IMG/VR virus record: IMGVR_UViG_3300043122_000030
Location: 1 to 36,484 of that record
Direction: 5' to 3' (one strand)
From: a virus
DNA: 36,484 nucleotides
Shown here: positions 1 to 7,550 of the stretch, piece after piece
How positions within the stretch are numbered: position 1 is the first letter of the stretch
Layout of the letters: each line of letters begins with the position of its first letter
Position numbers and translations under genes: made by a program
The notes under the pieces: model-generated
Told to the model about the DNA's origin: nothing
The model's database searches: none
What the model saw: only the letters and a program-made list of their open reading frames with translations

Positions 1-382
1 ATTGGTCAAAGCAGGACCGCCACAAAAAAAAGGCTCTTTATGCATTAGTAATATAATAGCTTGTGATTGTATTACGTGATGGTGTATATCGTAGGTGACA
101 GCTACCACAAATTAAAGGCTTGGTTATGGATTTCGGCTCATTGTAGAGGTAGGTTATCGGATATAGGCGCAGGACGGAATTGCGACTTCTGATAATGTGA
201 AAATTATTCACTGTATGCACAAGCTATGCTAATATGGGCGGACGAGAACTCATTGAAGCAATACATACACTATTTTTAGATTAAATGATCGTTATTTCAT
301 TTTTTCTAGGTAGTGTACTTATGCCATTAAACAAACTCAAATCTATTGAAGCAATATAAAATGCTTTAGAAAGTAGGTAAAT
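1..382. other. left-edge region without a recognisable gene
   Basis: I see no convincing gene. The longest reading frames (60 codons on the minus strand at 38-220 and short plus-strand frames) lack a ribosome binding site and resemble no known protein. A 12-bp direct repeat (attgaagcaata) occurs at 252-263 and 345-356, upstream of the plus-strand wHTH gene, and could be an operator or chance. This may be a degenerate phage end or flanking DNA; an attachment site cannot be identified. Confidence 0.4.
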
Positions 383-619
383 ATGAATATAAGAAAAGAC
401 TTGTTTGAATTAAATTTAAACCCTTATCAAATCAGTGTATATGTGTATTTGCTAGTAGATAATAAAGCAAGTTATCAAGAAATTGCATCAGCAACAAATA
501 TGAGTAAGAGAAAATCTGTTGACGTTATCCAAGAATTGATTGACTTAGGTTTAATAATTGCTAAAGCATCAAGAACAAATAAAAAACAACATTATTCAAA
601 TATGTATATCGTAAAATGA
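383..619 (+). CDS. small winged-helix DNA-binding protein
   Basis: This is the only plus-strand gene I support. It encodes 78 residues with a winged helix-turn-helix pattern: an N-terminal helix, then ASYQEIASATNMSKRKSVDVI (about residues 29-49) as helix-turn-helix and a wing ending in GLIIAKA. The pattern resembles HTH_36/TrmB-type domains used by phage initiators and regulators. AGTAGGT lies 5-6 bases before the ATG. It converges with the lysis genes and is not in their operon. Its opposite orientation suggests a separately controlled regulator, or a gene at the phage end or in flanking DNA. The regulatory target is unknown. Confidence 0.65.
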   Translation: MNIRKDLFELNLNPYQISVYVYLLVDNKASYQEIASATNMSKRKSVDVIQELIDLGLIIAKASRTNKKQHYSNMYIVK

Positions 620-684
620 AAAGTAAATATTGAACCCATTTCAAGCCTTATAAATAGCGGACATCTAAAATTTAGACATCCAAA

Positions 685-711
685 TAAAAAAAGCCTAGAA
701 TTAACTAGACT
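685..711 (-). terminator. intrinsic terminator of the late/lysis operon
   Basis: On the minus strand AGTCTAG pairs with CTAGGCT (seven pairs, one G-T) around the loop TTAATT and is followed by seven Ts. The left arm contains the last codons of the M23-SLH gene and the loop contains its TAA stop, so hairpin and gene end overlap. It ends the roughly 20-kb late operon. Confidence 0.8.
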
Positions 712-1294
712 TTCGATATAATATGATTGCTAATTCTTCACGTGTAACCGGTTCGGTAGGCTTGAATGTACCGTCAGGGTATCCCTTTAATAATCCTTGA
801 CTTGTGGCCCATTCGATAGCTTGAATCGCTTCTGTCGGTCTGTCGGATATGTCGGGATATAAAAAGCGTTCTCGTAATAATGGCATCGGATCAGCACTCG
901 TTAAGAATCTACCGTCAACAGACTTAAAATAATTGCTGTCATATTCCTGTCTACGATATTCAAAGTGCAAATGTGTACCTGTAGAAAGTCCTGTCGTACC
1001 CATATGACCGATTATCTGCCCTTGTTTGACGAATTGCCCTTGCTTTACATTAATAAGGCTTAAATGGGCGTATAACGTGCTATATCCTTTACCGTTAATT
1101 ATAATGCAATTACCGTACGATTTTGAATAATAGGCACGTGCTACTTGTCCATCATGCGCAGCATAGATATTATCACCATCAACTCCCGGAACTATTGCTC
1201 CTAGATCGCATCCATCGTGAAAACCATCACCTATATTACGTGGTCCAAACGGGCTTGTTACCCTTCGTGAATCGCAGGGATATGTTAAATACAT
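701..1294 (-). CDS. endolysin: M23 peptidase with C-terminal SLH domain
   Basis: A 197-residue lytic enzyme. Residues about 10-120 form an M23 (LytM-type) metallo-endopeptidase: H26 and D30 in FHDGCD, H77 in YAHLS, and H108/H110 in THLHFE are the expected zinc and catalytic positions. M23 enzymes cut peptide cross-bridges of peptidoglycan. Residues about 145-197 are one SLH module (YPDI... GLLKGYPDGTFKP ... VTREELAIIL), which in known SLH proteins binds secondary wall polymers. There is no signal peptide, so export through the holin is expected. It is the last gene of the late operon, directly after the holin-like gene. The SLH module resembles that of the upstream subtilase. Confidence 0.9.
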   Translation of the reverse strand: MYLTYPCDSRRVTSPFGPRNIGDGFHDGCDLGAIVPGVDGDNIYAAHDGQVARAYYSKSYGNCIIINGKGYSTLYAHLSLINVKQGQFVKQGQIIGHMGTTGLSTGTHLHFEYRRQEYDSNYFKSVDGRFLTSADPMPLLRERFLYPDISDRPTEAIQAIEWATSQGLLKGYPDGTFKPTEPVTREELAIILYRKSS

Positions 1295-1489
1295 CTACTC
1301 ACCTTCTTTTTTCATCTTCTGCGTTCCAAAGTAGAACCCGATTATTATTAATACCGCGTTCCAATAATTGTCAGCTGATATTCCACCTGTTATTGCCAAG
1401 TAACTTGATACGCCTACCATTGTGAATGTTACGATTGTTTTAACGTCTATTAATTTAATTAGTTGTTTTGATAATGCTTTCTTTTCCAT
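1295..1489 (-). CDS. holin-like small membrane protein
   Basis: The start chosen is the ATG at 1489 (MEKKALSK), because AAGGGGGA lies five bases upstream; a longer frame to 1507 would place that site inside the gene. The 64-residue product has a charged N-terminus, hydrophobic stretches about 18-33 and 45-56, and a basic/acidic tail (KMKKEGE), the usual layout of small phage holins. Its position between the XhlA-like gene and the endolysin supports a role in releasing the lytic enzyme. No family name is certain. Confidence 0.75.
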   Translation of the reverse strand: MEKKALSKQLIKLIDVKTIVTFTMVGVSSYLAITGGISADNYWNAVLIIIGFYFGTQKMKKEGE

Positions 1490-1499
1490 ATAATCCCCC

Positions 1500-1823
1500 T
1501 TATCCAAAATTAACCGCTAAATAAATAATCAAGCCACCTATAATACCTGCTTTCAAGAAAAACATTCCTAGATTGAATATTGCAGACTTGAAAGGGTCAT
1601 CTTTTGTTGCTAGCTTGTCAACCGCTGCTTCTATTTTAGCAATAGAATTAACAATACTGTCTAGTGTCTTAAATATATGCTCCATTTTTTCATCGGATCG
1701 GGCTTGTCCTATACTTAAATTACTTAAAGCTAAATCAAACTTGTCCGCCCTGTTCTCTAGTTTGCTCACGCGCTCCTTGATGCTGTCTTTTTCGCATCGC
1801 CTGTTGTCTGTTACCTCACTCAT
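1500..1823 (-). CDS. xhlA: XhlA-type hemolysin/holin-accessory protein
   Basis: A 107-residue protein with a long heptad-like helical region (about 12-75, beginning IKERVSKLENRADKFD) and one C-terminal transmembrane segment (AGIIGGLIIYLAVNFG). This matches the XhlA family (PBSX XhlA), which acts with a holin to permeabilise the membrane at lysis. It lies between the subtilase and the holin-like gene. ATG at 1823 follows a GGGGG-rich site. The family call rests on architecture and position. Confidence 0.8.
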   Translation of the reverse strand: MSEVTDNRRCEKDSIKERVSKLENRADKFDLALSNLSIGQARSDEKMEHIFKTLDSIVNSIAKIEAAVDKLATKDDPFKSAIFNLGMFFLKAGIIGGLIIYLAVNFG

Positions 1824-1833
1824 AAAGGCCCCC

Positions 1834-2763
1834 TTATTTTTGTGACATTCGATGTAATATAATAGCTAGTTGTTCACGTGTAACCGGTTCCGTAGGTGCA
1901 TATGTTCCGTCTGTGTTTCCTTTAACTAGTCCTTCTCTCGCAGCCCATTCAATCGCTTCTTTTGCTTCTTCGCTTCTTGTTTCGATATCGTTAAACATAG
2001 GTGTACTCCTTTCTATTTCGTCAGGTAATCTAAATAATCCGTAACCGCTTCTTTCATCGTGTCCTTTTTCGTATAGGTCAAGTGTATTACGCCACATAAA
2101 TGCCCTAGCTTGTTCTCTGTTGAACTTTATGCCTGCCCTAGACATATACAACCATAACTGCGCAGATGCGAATGGTGAAGCGCATGACGTGCCATTAAAC
2201 CAATGAACTTTATTTGTTTCGGGATCAACCATCAAGTAAATATTAGTAAAAGCTACTATCTCTAATATTGAACCCACGCTAGAATAATCAGCTACGTTGT
2301 TGTTGTGTTCTTCGAACGCTCCTACTGCCATTACCCAATCTAGGTTGGCTGGATAACGAATTGAACCTCCTGTGTTACCGCTTGATGACAAAATAGGTAT
2401 GTTCGTTTGTTCAAGTCGGTTGAAGTCTTCTTCTTGAATACTTGTGTATGAACAATTAATAACCGCTATTTCGTTTTCATGTTCGATAATCCAGTCAACT
2501 ATTTGTGCCTCGTCACCACCGAACCAATTGAAAGAAATTATTCTTGCATCAGGCGCTACCTGTCGGGTAACTCCGCATACTTGCGTGTTATGGCCCGACT
2601 TGTCAGATGTGAAATTATCAATAACTATTTCTATGTTATCATGAGGTCGTGGTCTGTGTCCGCTGTCTAATATTACGATTGCACCTACGTCTTTCTTAAT
2701 CGGCATCTGCTGATACTTTATAACGTTCGCTTTTTCAAATTCAGATATGTTTTCTTTAATCAT
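1834..2763 (-). CDS. subtilisin-like (S8) protease with C-terminal SLH domain
   Basis: 309 residues. The S8 catalytic set is visible: D33 in VILDSGH, H58 in SGHNTQVCGV, oxyanion N130 in SSSGNTGG and S193 in NGTSCASP. The histidine motif departs from the usual HGTxVAG, but the triad is complete. Residues about 257-309 form one SLH module (FNDIETRSEEA ... TREQLAIIL) resembling that of the endolysin. No signal peptide or clear prodomain is seen. It starts right after a 58-codon gene (GAGTAAATG) and precedes XhlA, so it is either a tail-tip protein that opens the S-layer at entry or a lysis protein that strips it at exit. The family and triad are clear; the role is inferred. Confidence 0.88.
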   Translation of the reverse strand: MIKENISEFEKANVIKYQQMPIKKDVGAIVILDSGHRPRPHDNIEIVIDNFTSDKSGHNTQVCGVTRQVAPDARIISFNWFGGDEAQIVDWIIEHENEIAVINCSYTSIQEEDFNRLEQTNIPILSSSGNTGGSIRYPANLDWVMAVGAFEEHNNNVADYSSVGSILEIVAFTNIYLMVDPETNKVHWFNGTSCASPFASAQLWLYMSRAGIKFNREQARAFMWRNTLDLYEKGHDERSGYGLFRLPDEIERSTPMFNDIETRSEEAKEAIEWAAREGLVKGNTDGTYAPTEPVTREQLAIILHRMSQK

Positions 2764-2940
2764 TTACTCACCGCCTATCGCTTCTATCGTTCTTTCAGCA
2801 ATCACTATTTCAACTTCTGAACGTATCTGATACTCTGTATTGCCAAACGTTCTTGTTTCCGGAACTTGTTCAATATTCATTTTTTCTGCCATTACAAGTG
2901 TTGCATAAGAGCTTACTAATATTTCTTGTATTTTATTCAT
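2764..2940 (-). CDS. short tail-fibre-associated protein (58 aa)
   Basis: A 58-residue frame, MNKIQEILVSSYATLV..., opening right behind the stop of the upstream gene and ending in TAA directly before the subtilase ATG. The pattern (short helix, then IEQVPETR, then an acidic helix) recalls very short proteins found behind tail-fibre genes in Firmicutes phages (XkdX/CD1375-like), but I cannot assign the family. No membrane segment or cysteine is present. Confidence 0.6.
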   Translation of the reverse strand: MNKIQEILVSSYATLVMAEKMNIEQVPETRTFGNTEYQIRSEVEIVIAERTIEAIGGE

Positions 2941-3252
2941 CTACAGCACCCCCAATTCGTTTAGGTCGTCAATCAATTGTAGTTGTCTTTCTGCCTTCTG
3001 AACTTCTTTAGAATCTGGCTTTAATGGATTTAGAATGGTTTCTTCTTGTTCCGCTGCTACGTCTACGATTACATTTGTTATTGCTCCGTCTTGATGCTCG
3101 ATGATGATGTTGGGAGCATGATTCTTAATTGTTTCTATCATCGACTGATTTTCCGAATTGGTTTCATCAATTAATAGCCATCCATCTTGCCAGCATATAT
3201 TTGGTCTATGCGACTGCTGTTCATAATTTTTTGTATTAGGGTTTAATATCAT
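2941..3252 (-). CDS. hypothetical protein after tail fibre
   Basis: 103 residues, not recognised. The N-terminal half has a small beta-like region (NICWQDGWLLIDETN), and the C-terminal half is acidic and helical (KEVQKAERQLQLIDDLNEL). It follows the tail fibre by 14 bases with an AAGGAGAAATTTG site before ATG 3252. Genes here often encode fibre chaperones or fibre-tip proteins, but nothing specific supports either. Confidence 0.7.
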   Translation of the reverse strand: MILNPNTKNYEQQSHRPNICWQDGWLLIDETNSENQSMIETIKNHAPNIIIEHQDGAITNVIVDVAAEQEETILNPLKPDSKEVQKAERQLQLIDDLNELGVL

Positions 3253-3266
3253 TTCAAATTTCTCCT

Positions 3267-4196
3267 TTACTTAAATGCCCAATAAGTTGTCGTCTTTCCA
3301 CTGTAATTGTAATAATAAGAAAAACCACCAAGTACATTGAAACCATTCGTCACTACCGAGAGTTCACTCATTGGTGATGCCCCTTGAAAAAATAATGACG
3401 TATACCCGTTCCTTCCTGATATTACAACTAAAGATGGCGTGAATCCTAAATTAATTGTCCTATCATTTGTACTATCGCCTATAAAGCTTCCAGTCACATA
3501 TAGATTATTTTCTGCCAGCGTTTTCAAAGCCTCTTTAACTCGCAATGGCGTCATATACGTTGTGTTGCTTGTTCCTGCTTGTGCCTCTGCTGTTGTTGCT
3601 ACTCCATAATTCAGAACTGAACCAAGACCTACGTCTGACTTTGTAACGGATACCGCTCCTGTCTTTCCTGCAACACTTGTAACTGCGTTAACTTGGGCGC
3701 CTGATTGGATGCCTTCTAATTTAGACCGTTCCGCACTTGTCATTATTTTTTTTGCTGTCGTTTCAGTAATCATATCAAGACTATGGGATGAAGGATGCGT
3801 GTAATTGTTTGCCTCCTCGTCTATCCCGCTTAGTTTTGTTCTCTCTGCATATGAAAAAATCTTTCGCAACGTTGTTTCGGTGATCATGTCTAAACTATGT
3901 GTTGCTGGATGCTGATAATTTGTTGCACCTTCTTGGATGCCTGCTAGCTTTTGTTTCTCTAGTGTTGTAAAATCGTTAGTGGATAAATCTTTTCCTTCGA
4001 CTTTATCAACTTTATTCAAATTTAATAAATCAATATTATCTCTTGTTTCTTCATGGGCTTCATAGTTCGCTTTTCTAAACCAATTTTCCCAATATGCTGG
4101 CGGTCTATCTCCCGGTATATATCCGTCTATTTTCTTTTGTTCTGGCGGCTCAACCGTTACCCCTTCCCACCTAGGTATTTCTTTAATAAATTCCAT
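3267..4196 (-). CDS. tail fibre protein
   Basis: 309 residues. The N-terminus (WEGVTVEPPEQKKIDGYIPGDRPPAYWENW, split here only for description) is typical of baseplate-attached fibres. Residues 76-170 contain 38-residue repeats with the THPxxHSLDMITETT motif seen in phage fibres. A linker near 172-200 (VAGKTGAVSVTKSDVGLGSV) is the common fibre segment before the receptor-binding tip, and the last ~80 residues (about 232-309) are the likely tip. It follows the gpI-like baseplate gene, as expected in P2/PBSX-type order. Host surface binding is inferred from family and position. Confidence 0.87.
   Translation of the reverse strand: MEFIKEIPRWEGVTVEPPEQKKIDGYIPGDRPPAYWENWFRKANYEAHEETRDNIDLLNLNKVDKVEGKDLSTNDFTTLEKQKLAGIQEGATNYQHPATHSLDMITETTLRKIFSYAERTKLSGIDEEANNYTHPSSHSLDMITETTAKKIMTSAERSKLEGIQSGAQVNAVTSVAGKTGAVSVTKSDVGLGSVLNYGVATTAEAQAGTSNTTYMTPLRVKEALKTLAENNLYVTGSFIGDSTNDRTINLGFTPSLVVISGRNGYTSLFFQGASPMSELSVVTNGFNVLGGFSYYYNYSGKTTTYWAFK
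3687..3971 (-). repeat. 114-bp in-frame repeats in the tail fibre gene
   Basis: Two full 38-codon units (fibre residues 76-113 and 114-151) and one half unit (152-170) share L-x-GI-x-x-x-A-x-x-Y-x-HP-x-x-HSLDMITETT. They probably extend the fibre shaft, and unit number could change by recombination. Confidence 0.75.
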
Positions 4197-4210
4197 TATT
4201 TTTTACCTCC

Positions 4211-4831
4211 TTAAATTGGTAAGTCCGGATCGTTTGACGGTTCATATAATGCACCTAATGTACCGCCTTGTGTCATAGAAACATCTGAATATCCTAGTGA
4301 TAAATCAGTTTCTAGGGTGTCTACAAATTCAAACGTTCCAAAGAATATTATTTCCTCAACACCTATTCCTGCTGCGACTATCCTTGCTATAATTCTGCCT
4401 AGCTGACTTGACGTTAAACCTGTTTCTTGAAGTGCCACAAAAGGTAATTGAATATTTCGTACCGTTTGATAATTAGGCAAAGTACCTTCTTCAATAATGA
4501 TTTCTGATTTTTCGATATTTAATAGCAAACTCATAATCTCTAGCAAGCTATTGTAATCGCCTGTTGAACGGTCACGAGCTACCTTAGAGCGAATTAAAGC
4601 CCTGTATACATCGTCTTCTGCTTGTCCCCTATATTGTAGCACGTTCTCGCCCCATGTGTCTAGTGCGACGCCTTGTGCGTTGTCTAAATCTTCCCATGCC
4701 TCGATGGTTTCATAAACCTCTTTGACTTCGCCTAGTTCTTCACTGATAAATGATAAGACTTTCGATACTTTAGACAACACGCTTTTCTCATAGTTTGATG
4801 TTAGCCATGCTTTTAAATCATCTAAAATCAT
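4211..4831 (-). CDS. gpI-like baseplate wedge protein (YmfQ/DUF2612 type)
   Basis: 206 residues. The pattern LDLWGENV-type (here LDTWGENVLQYRGQAEDDVY) followed by ALIRSKVARDRSTGDYNSL is typical of the phage wedge protein encoded just after baseplate J. Start ATG 4831 overlaps the J stop by four bases (ATGA), indicating translational coupling. By analogy with P2 gpI it links the wedge to tail fibres. The family match is from memory of the motif. Confidence 0.78.
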   Translation of the reverse strand: MILDDLKAWLTSNYEKSVLSKVSKVLSFISEELGEVKEVYETIEAWEDLDNAQGVALDTWGENVLQYRGQAEDDVYRALIRSKVARDRSTGDYNSLLEIMSLLLNIEKSEIIIEEGTLPNYQTVRNIQLPFVALQETGLTSSQLGRIIARIVAAGIGVEEIIFFGTFEFVDTLETDLSLGYSDVSMTQGGTLGALYEPSNDPDLPI

Positions 4832-5967
4832 ACAATCACAACCTTATCTGCACTTGTTTCAGCTACTTGTATTTCACCGATAACAATATCAGTTTTAACA
4901 AATGTTACATTGTCCGTTGATAACTCTACATCGACTGCTTCAACACCGTTAATTTTAAATATCTCGGCTATAACCTTTGAATAAACTACACTTTGATTAA
5001 GCGTTAAGCCTGCATAAACTTCGCCCTCGCTATCAGTACCACCGATATATTGTGTTAGTACCTTTTTCACTTGTTCGTCACCGTCTGTCGGATAAGCTAA
5101 ACCTTTTGTAATTGTAGCATTAATATATATGTCAACTTGTTCTGCATAATCAAAATTGATCGTAACTTCTTGTCCGTTGTCCGCTGTCGCAACTGCTGAT
5201 TCAACACCATAAGTTTTGACGCCATGTGCTTTTTTAGCTAGTATAGATTGTGCTATGTCTGCCGGTTCTCCGTCTAATACTACGCAATTAATGCCGACAA
5301 CATAATTATTACCTGTTTCCGTTTCTGTAACTTCAACTACTCTAGCACCTCGTACGCTTTCGGTCTGTAATAGTTCCGATGCTATAGCGTCTAAGGTTGA
5401 AGCACCGCCACCGCCTAGAGATGCAAAATATCTTGTCCGTAGTTCTGCATCTGTTTCTTGATTACGTCCGCCTGTTGTTTCGCTAGCTGTGAATGATTCG
5501 ATATTCGCCAACGGATTGACGATATTATCAATCGTTCCGATAGGCAAGTTCCCTTGTATGCCTCCCTCTAATGCTTGTATCGGTATGTCTTCGCCTACAA
5601 GGCCTTCTTCTGTTGTTTCAAATATAATATCATCTGCGCTAATTAAAAAGCCTTGTGGTACTATTCCTGTACCTGTAAAGTTAGCTGTTCCTGTTGCTTT
5701 CTCTGCCGGTCTTCGTTCAGTTCCCCCGTTCTTCGATGCAACTGTCAAGGGTTCACCCTCTGCATATGACACGAACCGACTATAATATACTTTTTCGGCC
5801 AACTGCCATAGTAAAGATATGCTCCAAGCTATTACATTAATCAGCATACCTAAGAATGAATCATTCGATACTTTGATGTCATCGCCAAATGTATTTTTTG
5901 CTTTTGTCTGTAACCCTTCTAAAATCTCTGAATATTCTTTCCTTTTGAAGCCTTTTGAATCTAACAA
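4828..5967 (-). CDS. baseplate J-like wedge protein
   Basis: 379 residues. Hallmarks of the baseplate J family: an N-terminal helical part with SWSISLLWQLAEKVYYSRFVSYAEG, the central GTGIVPQGFLIS...FETTEEG beta region, TTGGRNQETDAELRTRYFASL and the later GVNCVVLDG and YPTDGDEQVKKVL segments. In contractile tails it forms the wedge ring that holds the fibres. It lies between the gp25-like and gpI-like genes, the order seen in P2 and PBSX. Confidence 0.9.
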   Translation of the reverse strand: MLDSKGFKRKEYSEILEGLQTKAKNTFGDDIKVSNDSFLGMLINVIAWSISLLWQLAEKVYYSRFVSYAEGEPLTVASKNGGTERRPAEKATGTANFTGTGIVPQGFLISADDIIFETTEEGLVGEDIPIQALEGGIQGNLPIGTIDNIVNPLANIESFTASETTGGRNQETDAELRTRYFASLGGGGASTLDAIASELLQTESVRGARVVEVTETETGNNYVVGINCVVLDGEPADIAQSILAKKAHGVKTYGVESAVATADNGQEVTINFDYAEQVDIYINATITKGLAYPTDGDEQVKKVLTQYIGGTDSEGEVYAGLTLNQSVVYSKVIAEIFKINGVEAVDVELSTDNVTFVKTDIVIGEIQVAETSADKVVIV

Positions 5968-6312
5968 TTATATCGCCACCTCTCCGGCTATTTCGCCAAG
6001 TGTTGTTGTTGCTTTAAATGTTATATTAGCGGTTCTGTCGGGTTTCAAATCAATGCTGATACTTTCTACCGTTACAATGCGACTGTCGGCTGTTATGGCC
6101 TGTCCTATTGCGTCACGTATAGCCTCATTGTCAGGTGCTTTCGTTTGTAAAGGTTCATAGTCCATACCTAAATTAATATCAAGGAAAAACTCGGTCAATC
6201 GTGTTGTGATCCTTCGCTCTATCCCTTGTGCTATTTCATCAATGCCATCGACATATACAAAATCACCATTTTCAATTACTAAATCATCATTAACTAACTT
6301 TAATGTTTTCAT
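5968..6312 (-). CDS. gp25/gpW-like baseplate assembly protein
   Basis: 114 residues from ATG 6312; the TTG at 6315 is less likely because the site AGGGGTGGTGA is better placed for the ATG. The short lysozyme-like fold of this family is suggested by GIERRITTRLTEFFLDINLGMDYE, the conserved EPR-like region (here RLTEFFLD) and IVTVESISIDL. Gp25-type proteins join the sheath to the wedge. The stop directly precedes the J gene; the start overlaps the 58-residue gene (TGATG). Confidence 0.85.
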   Translation of the reverse strand: MKTLKLVNDDLVIENGDFVYVDGIDEIAQGIERRITTRLTEFFLDINLGMDYEPLQTKAPDNEAIRDAIGQAITADSRIVTVESISIDLKPDRTANITFKATTTLGEIAGEVAI

Positions 6313-6488
6313 CAATTCACCACCCCTATTATAACGGACGTTTCAAGTCTGTTTTCAGTATATGCAACCACAACAGTTTTTCCATGCTGCGAACTTGAAA
6401 GGCTGACTGTTGACTGGCATTTAACGACCAAACCATCATAATCAACCTCTCTTTTATTATAGTCTAAAAGTTTAGCAAAGTAAATCAT
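6312..6488 (-). CDS. 58-residue OB-like baseplate/spike candidate
   Basis: A small gene coupled at both ends: its ATG overlaps the hub stop (ATGA) and its TGA overlaps the next ATG. GGAGG lies 11 bases upstream. The C-terminal half, SSQHGKTVVVAYTENRLETSVIIGVV, reads like the final strands of phage OB-fold spike/plug proteins (a GxxVxVxF...xxPVIxGVV pattern). At 58 residues it is shorter than usual for gpV or DUF2577 proteins. It may be a minimal spike or hub cap; that function is inferred from position and a weak motif. Confidence 0.62.
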   Translation of the reverse strand: MIYFAKLLDYNKREVDYDGLVVKCQSTVSLSSSQHGKTVVVAYTENRLETSVIIGVVN

Positions 6489-7252
6489 AATGGCACAACC
6501 TCCATTTCAGTCACATCAGCGTGTTTACCTTTAACAACCCTAAAATCACCATTTACATATCTTGATTCTATTCGAACATATGAACCTACATTGATTCTAT
6601 ATTCTAGCAAGCATTGTATTCTATAACCGTCTATATCGTCAATGTTCACACGTTCAGGCCTCCCAATTAGTCCGCTTTCTGCATTTAATACAAAAATAGA
6701 TTGTTCTGCATAAGTTTTCTTGACTAAGAATCCTTGACCGTTACGAATAAAGAATTTTGATTCTGTATCTGATGCAATTTTTCGTAAACAAGATATTAAC
6801 GGTTCATCAAAAACTATCTGCGGGTATGTTATGTTCTTTTCTAAATCAATTTTAAAGCTAACCCCTGATAATTTTGATAGGTCTTGTGCTACCTTATCAG
6901 CGTTCAAGTTAATATAAGATTTTTTTATAGGTGTATTCCAAACCTCTAGTCCGTCACCGACATACATTTTAAGTTCTCGATCAACATCATAACTAATAAC
7001 TTCAAAGTCTGCAATCTTACCGGATATTAAAACTCCAATATCTCCGACATAACCGCTGTTTAAAATAACCGGCATTTCTCGTTTAATCTGACTTATTGTG
7101 TCGTTGCTTGGGTTCCACAATGATATTTCCGCTACGTTCGGTTCTTCTGAATCTTCAAACTCTACTAAATAGTCAATATCAATGTTATCTGAATCAAATT
7201 GTCGTGTCCCAATCGTTAAAATTGTCTTTTTTAAGTATTTAATAGAACTCAC
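6485..7252 (-). CDS. baseplate hub protein (late control D / Mu gp44 / XkdQ-like)
   Basis: 255 residues. Beta-rich sequence with the hub pattern: an N-terminal domain on interfaces (NVAEISLWNPSNDTI), the middle GDGLEVWNTPIKKSYINLNADKVAQDL, then a C-terminal barrel with ESGLIGRPERV and RINVGSYVRIES...GDFRVVKGKH. The RIESRYVNGDFRVVKG ending is characteristic of XkdQ/Mu gp44-type hubs. The likely start is GTG at 7252, overlapping the plug gene by 14 bases. The hub forms the tube-end trimer at the baseplate centre. Confidence 0.82.
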   Translation of the reverse strand: MSSIKYLKKTILTIGTRQFDSDNIDIDYLVEFEDSEEPNVAEISLWNPSNDTISQIKREMPVILNSGYVGDIGVLISGKIADFEVISYDVDRELKMYVGDGLEVWNTPIKKSYINLNADKVAQDLSKLSGVSFKIDLEKNITYPQIVFDEPLISCLRKIASDTESKFFIRNGQGFLVKKTYAEQSIFVLNAESGLIGRPERVNIDDIDGYRIQCLLEYRINVGSYVRIESRYVNGDFRVVKGKHADVTEMEVVPL

Positions 7253-7550
7253 CTACCCAAAAAAGCATGACTTGGTCTTCTAGGACGTTGTAGCCTACCC
7301 TCTGCGCATTATCGCTTAAATCTATAGGAATAATACCTAGAGGGACATTTAAATGGCTGTAATCGTCGAATAATGGCTTGGCATAAACAACCTTTTCGCC
7401 GTTTATAATTTCCTCACCTTCGATGCTTAAATCAACTGTAAAATAATCAAATGCGTAATTGTATTTGACTAAAAAAGTATATAACGTGTCTTTTAATCGA
7501 ATATCAAATTTATAAGGTAACAAGTCTTTTCTTATTTCAATAGTTTTCAT
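7239..7550 (-). CDS. baseplate plug-like protein (Pam3 gp18 / DUF6983 type)
   Basis: 103 residues. The pattern of short phage plug proteins is visible: PYKFDIRLKDTLYTFLVKYN, then LFVDLS-like (FTVDLSIEGEEI), then PLGIIPIDLSDNAQRVGYNVL and LFWVGE. This family sits beside Dit-like and hub genes in short contractile tails. The ATG at 7550 overlaps the Dit-like stop by one base. The call is from sequence pattern and order. Confidence 0.72.
   Translation of the reverse strand: MKTIEIRKDLLPYKFDIRLKDTLYTFLVKYNYAFDYFTVDLSIEGEEIINGEKVVYAKPLFDDYSHLNVPLGIIPIDLSDNAQRVGYNVLEDQVMLFWVGEFY

Noticed and set aside
38-220. 60-codon minus-strand frame at the left edge
   Set aside because: No ribosome binding site and no recognisable protein pattern; likely random in degenerate DNA.
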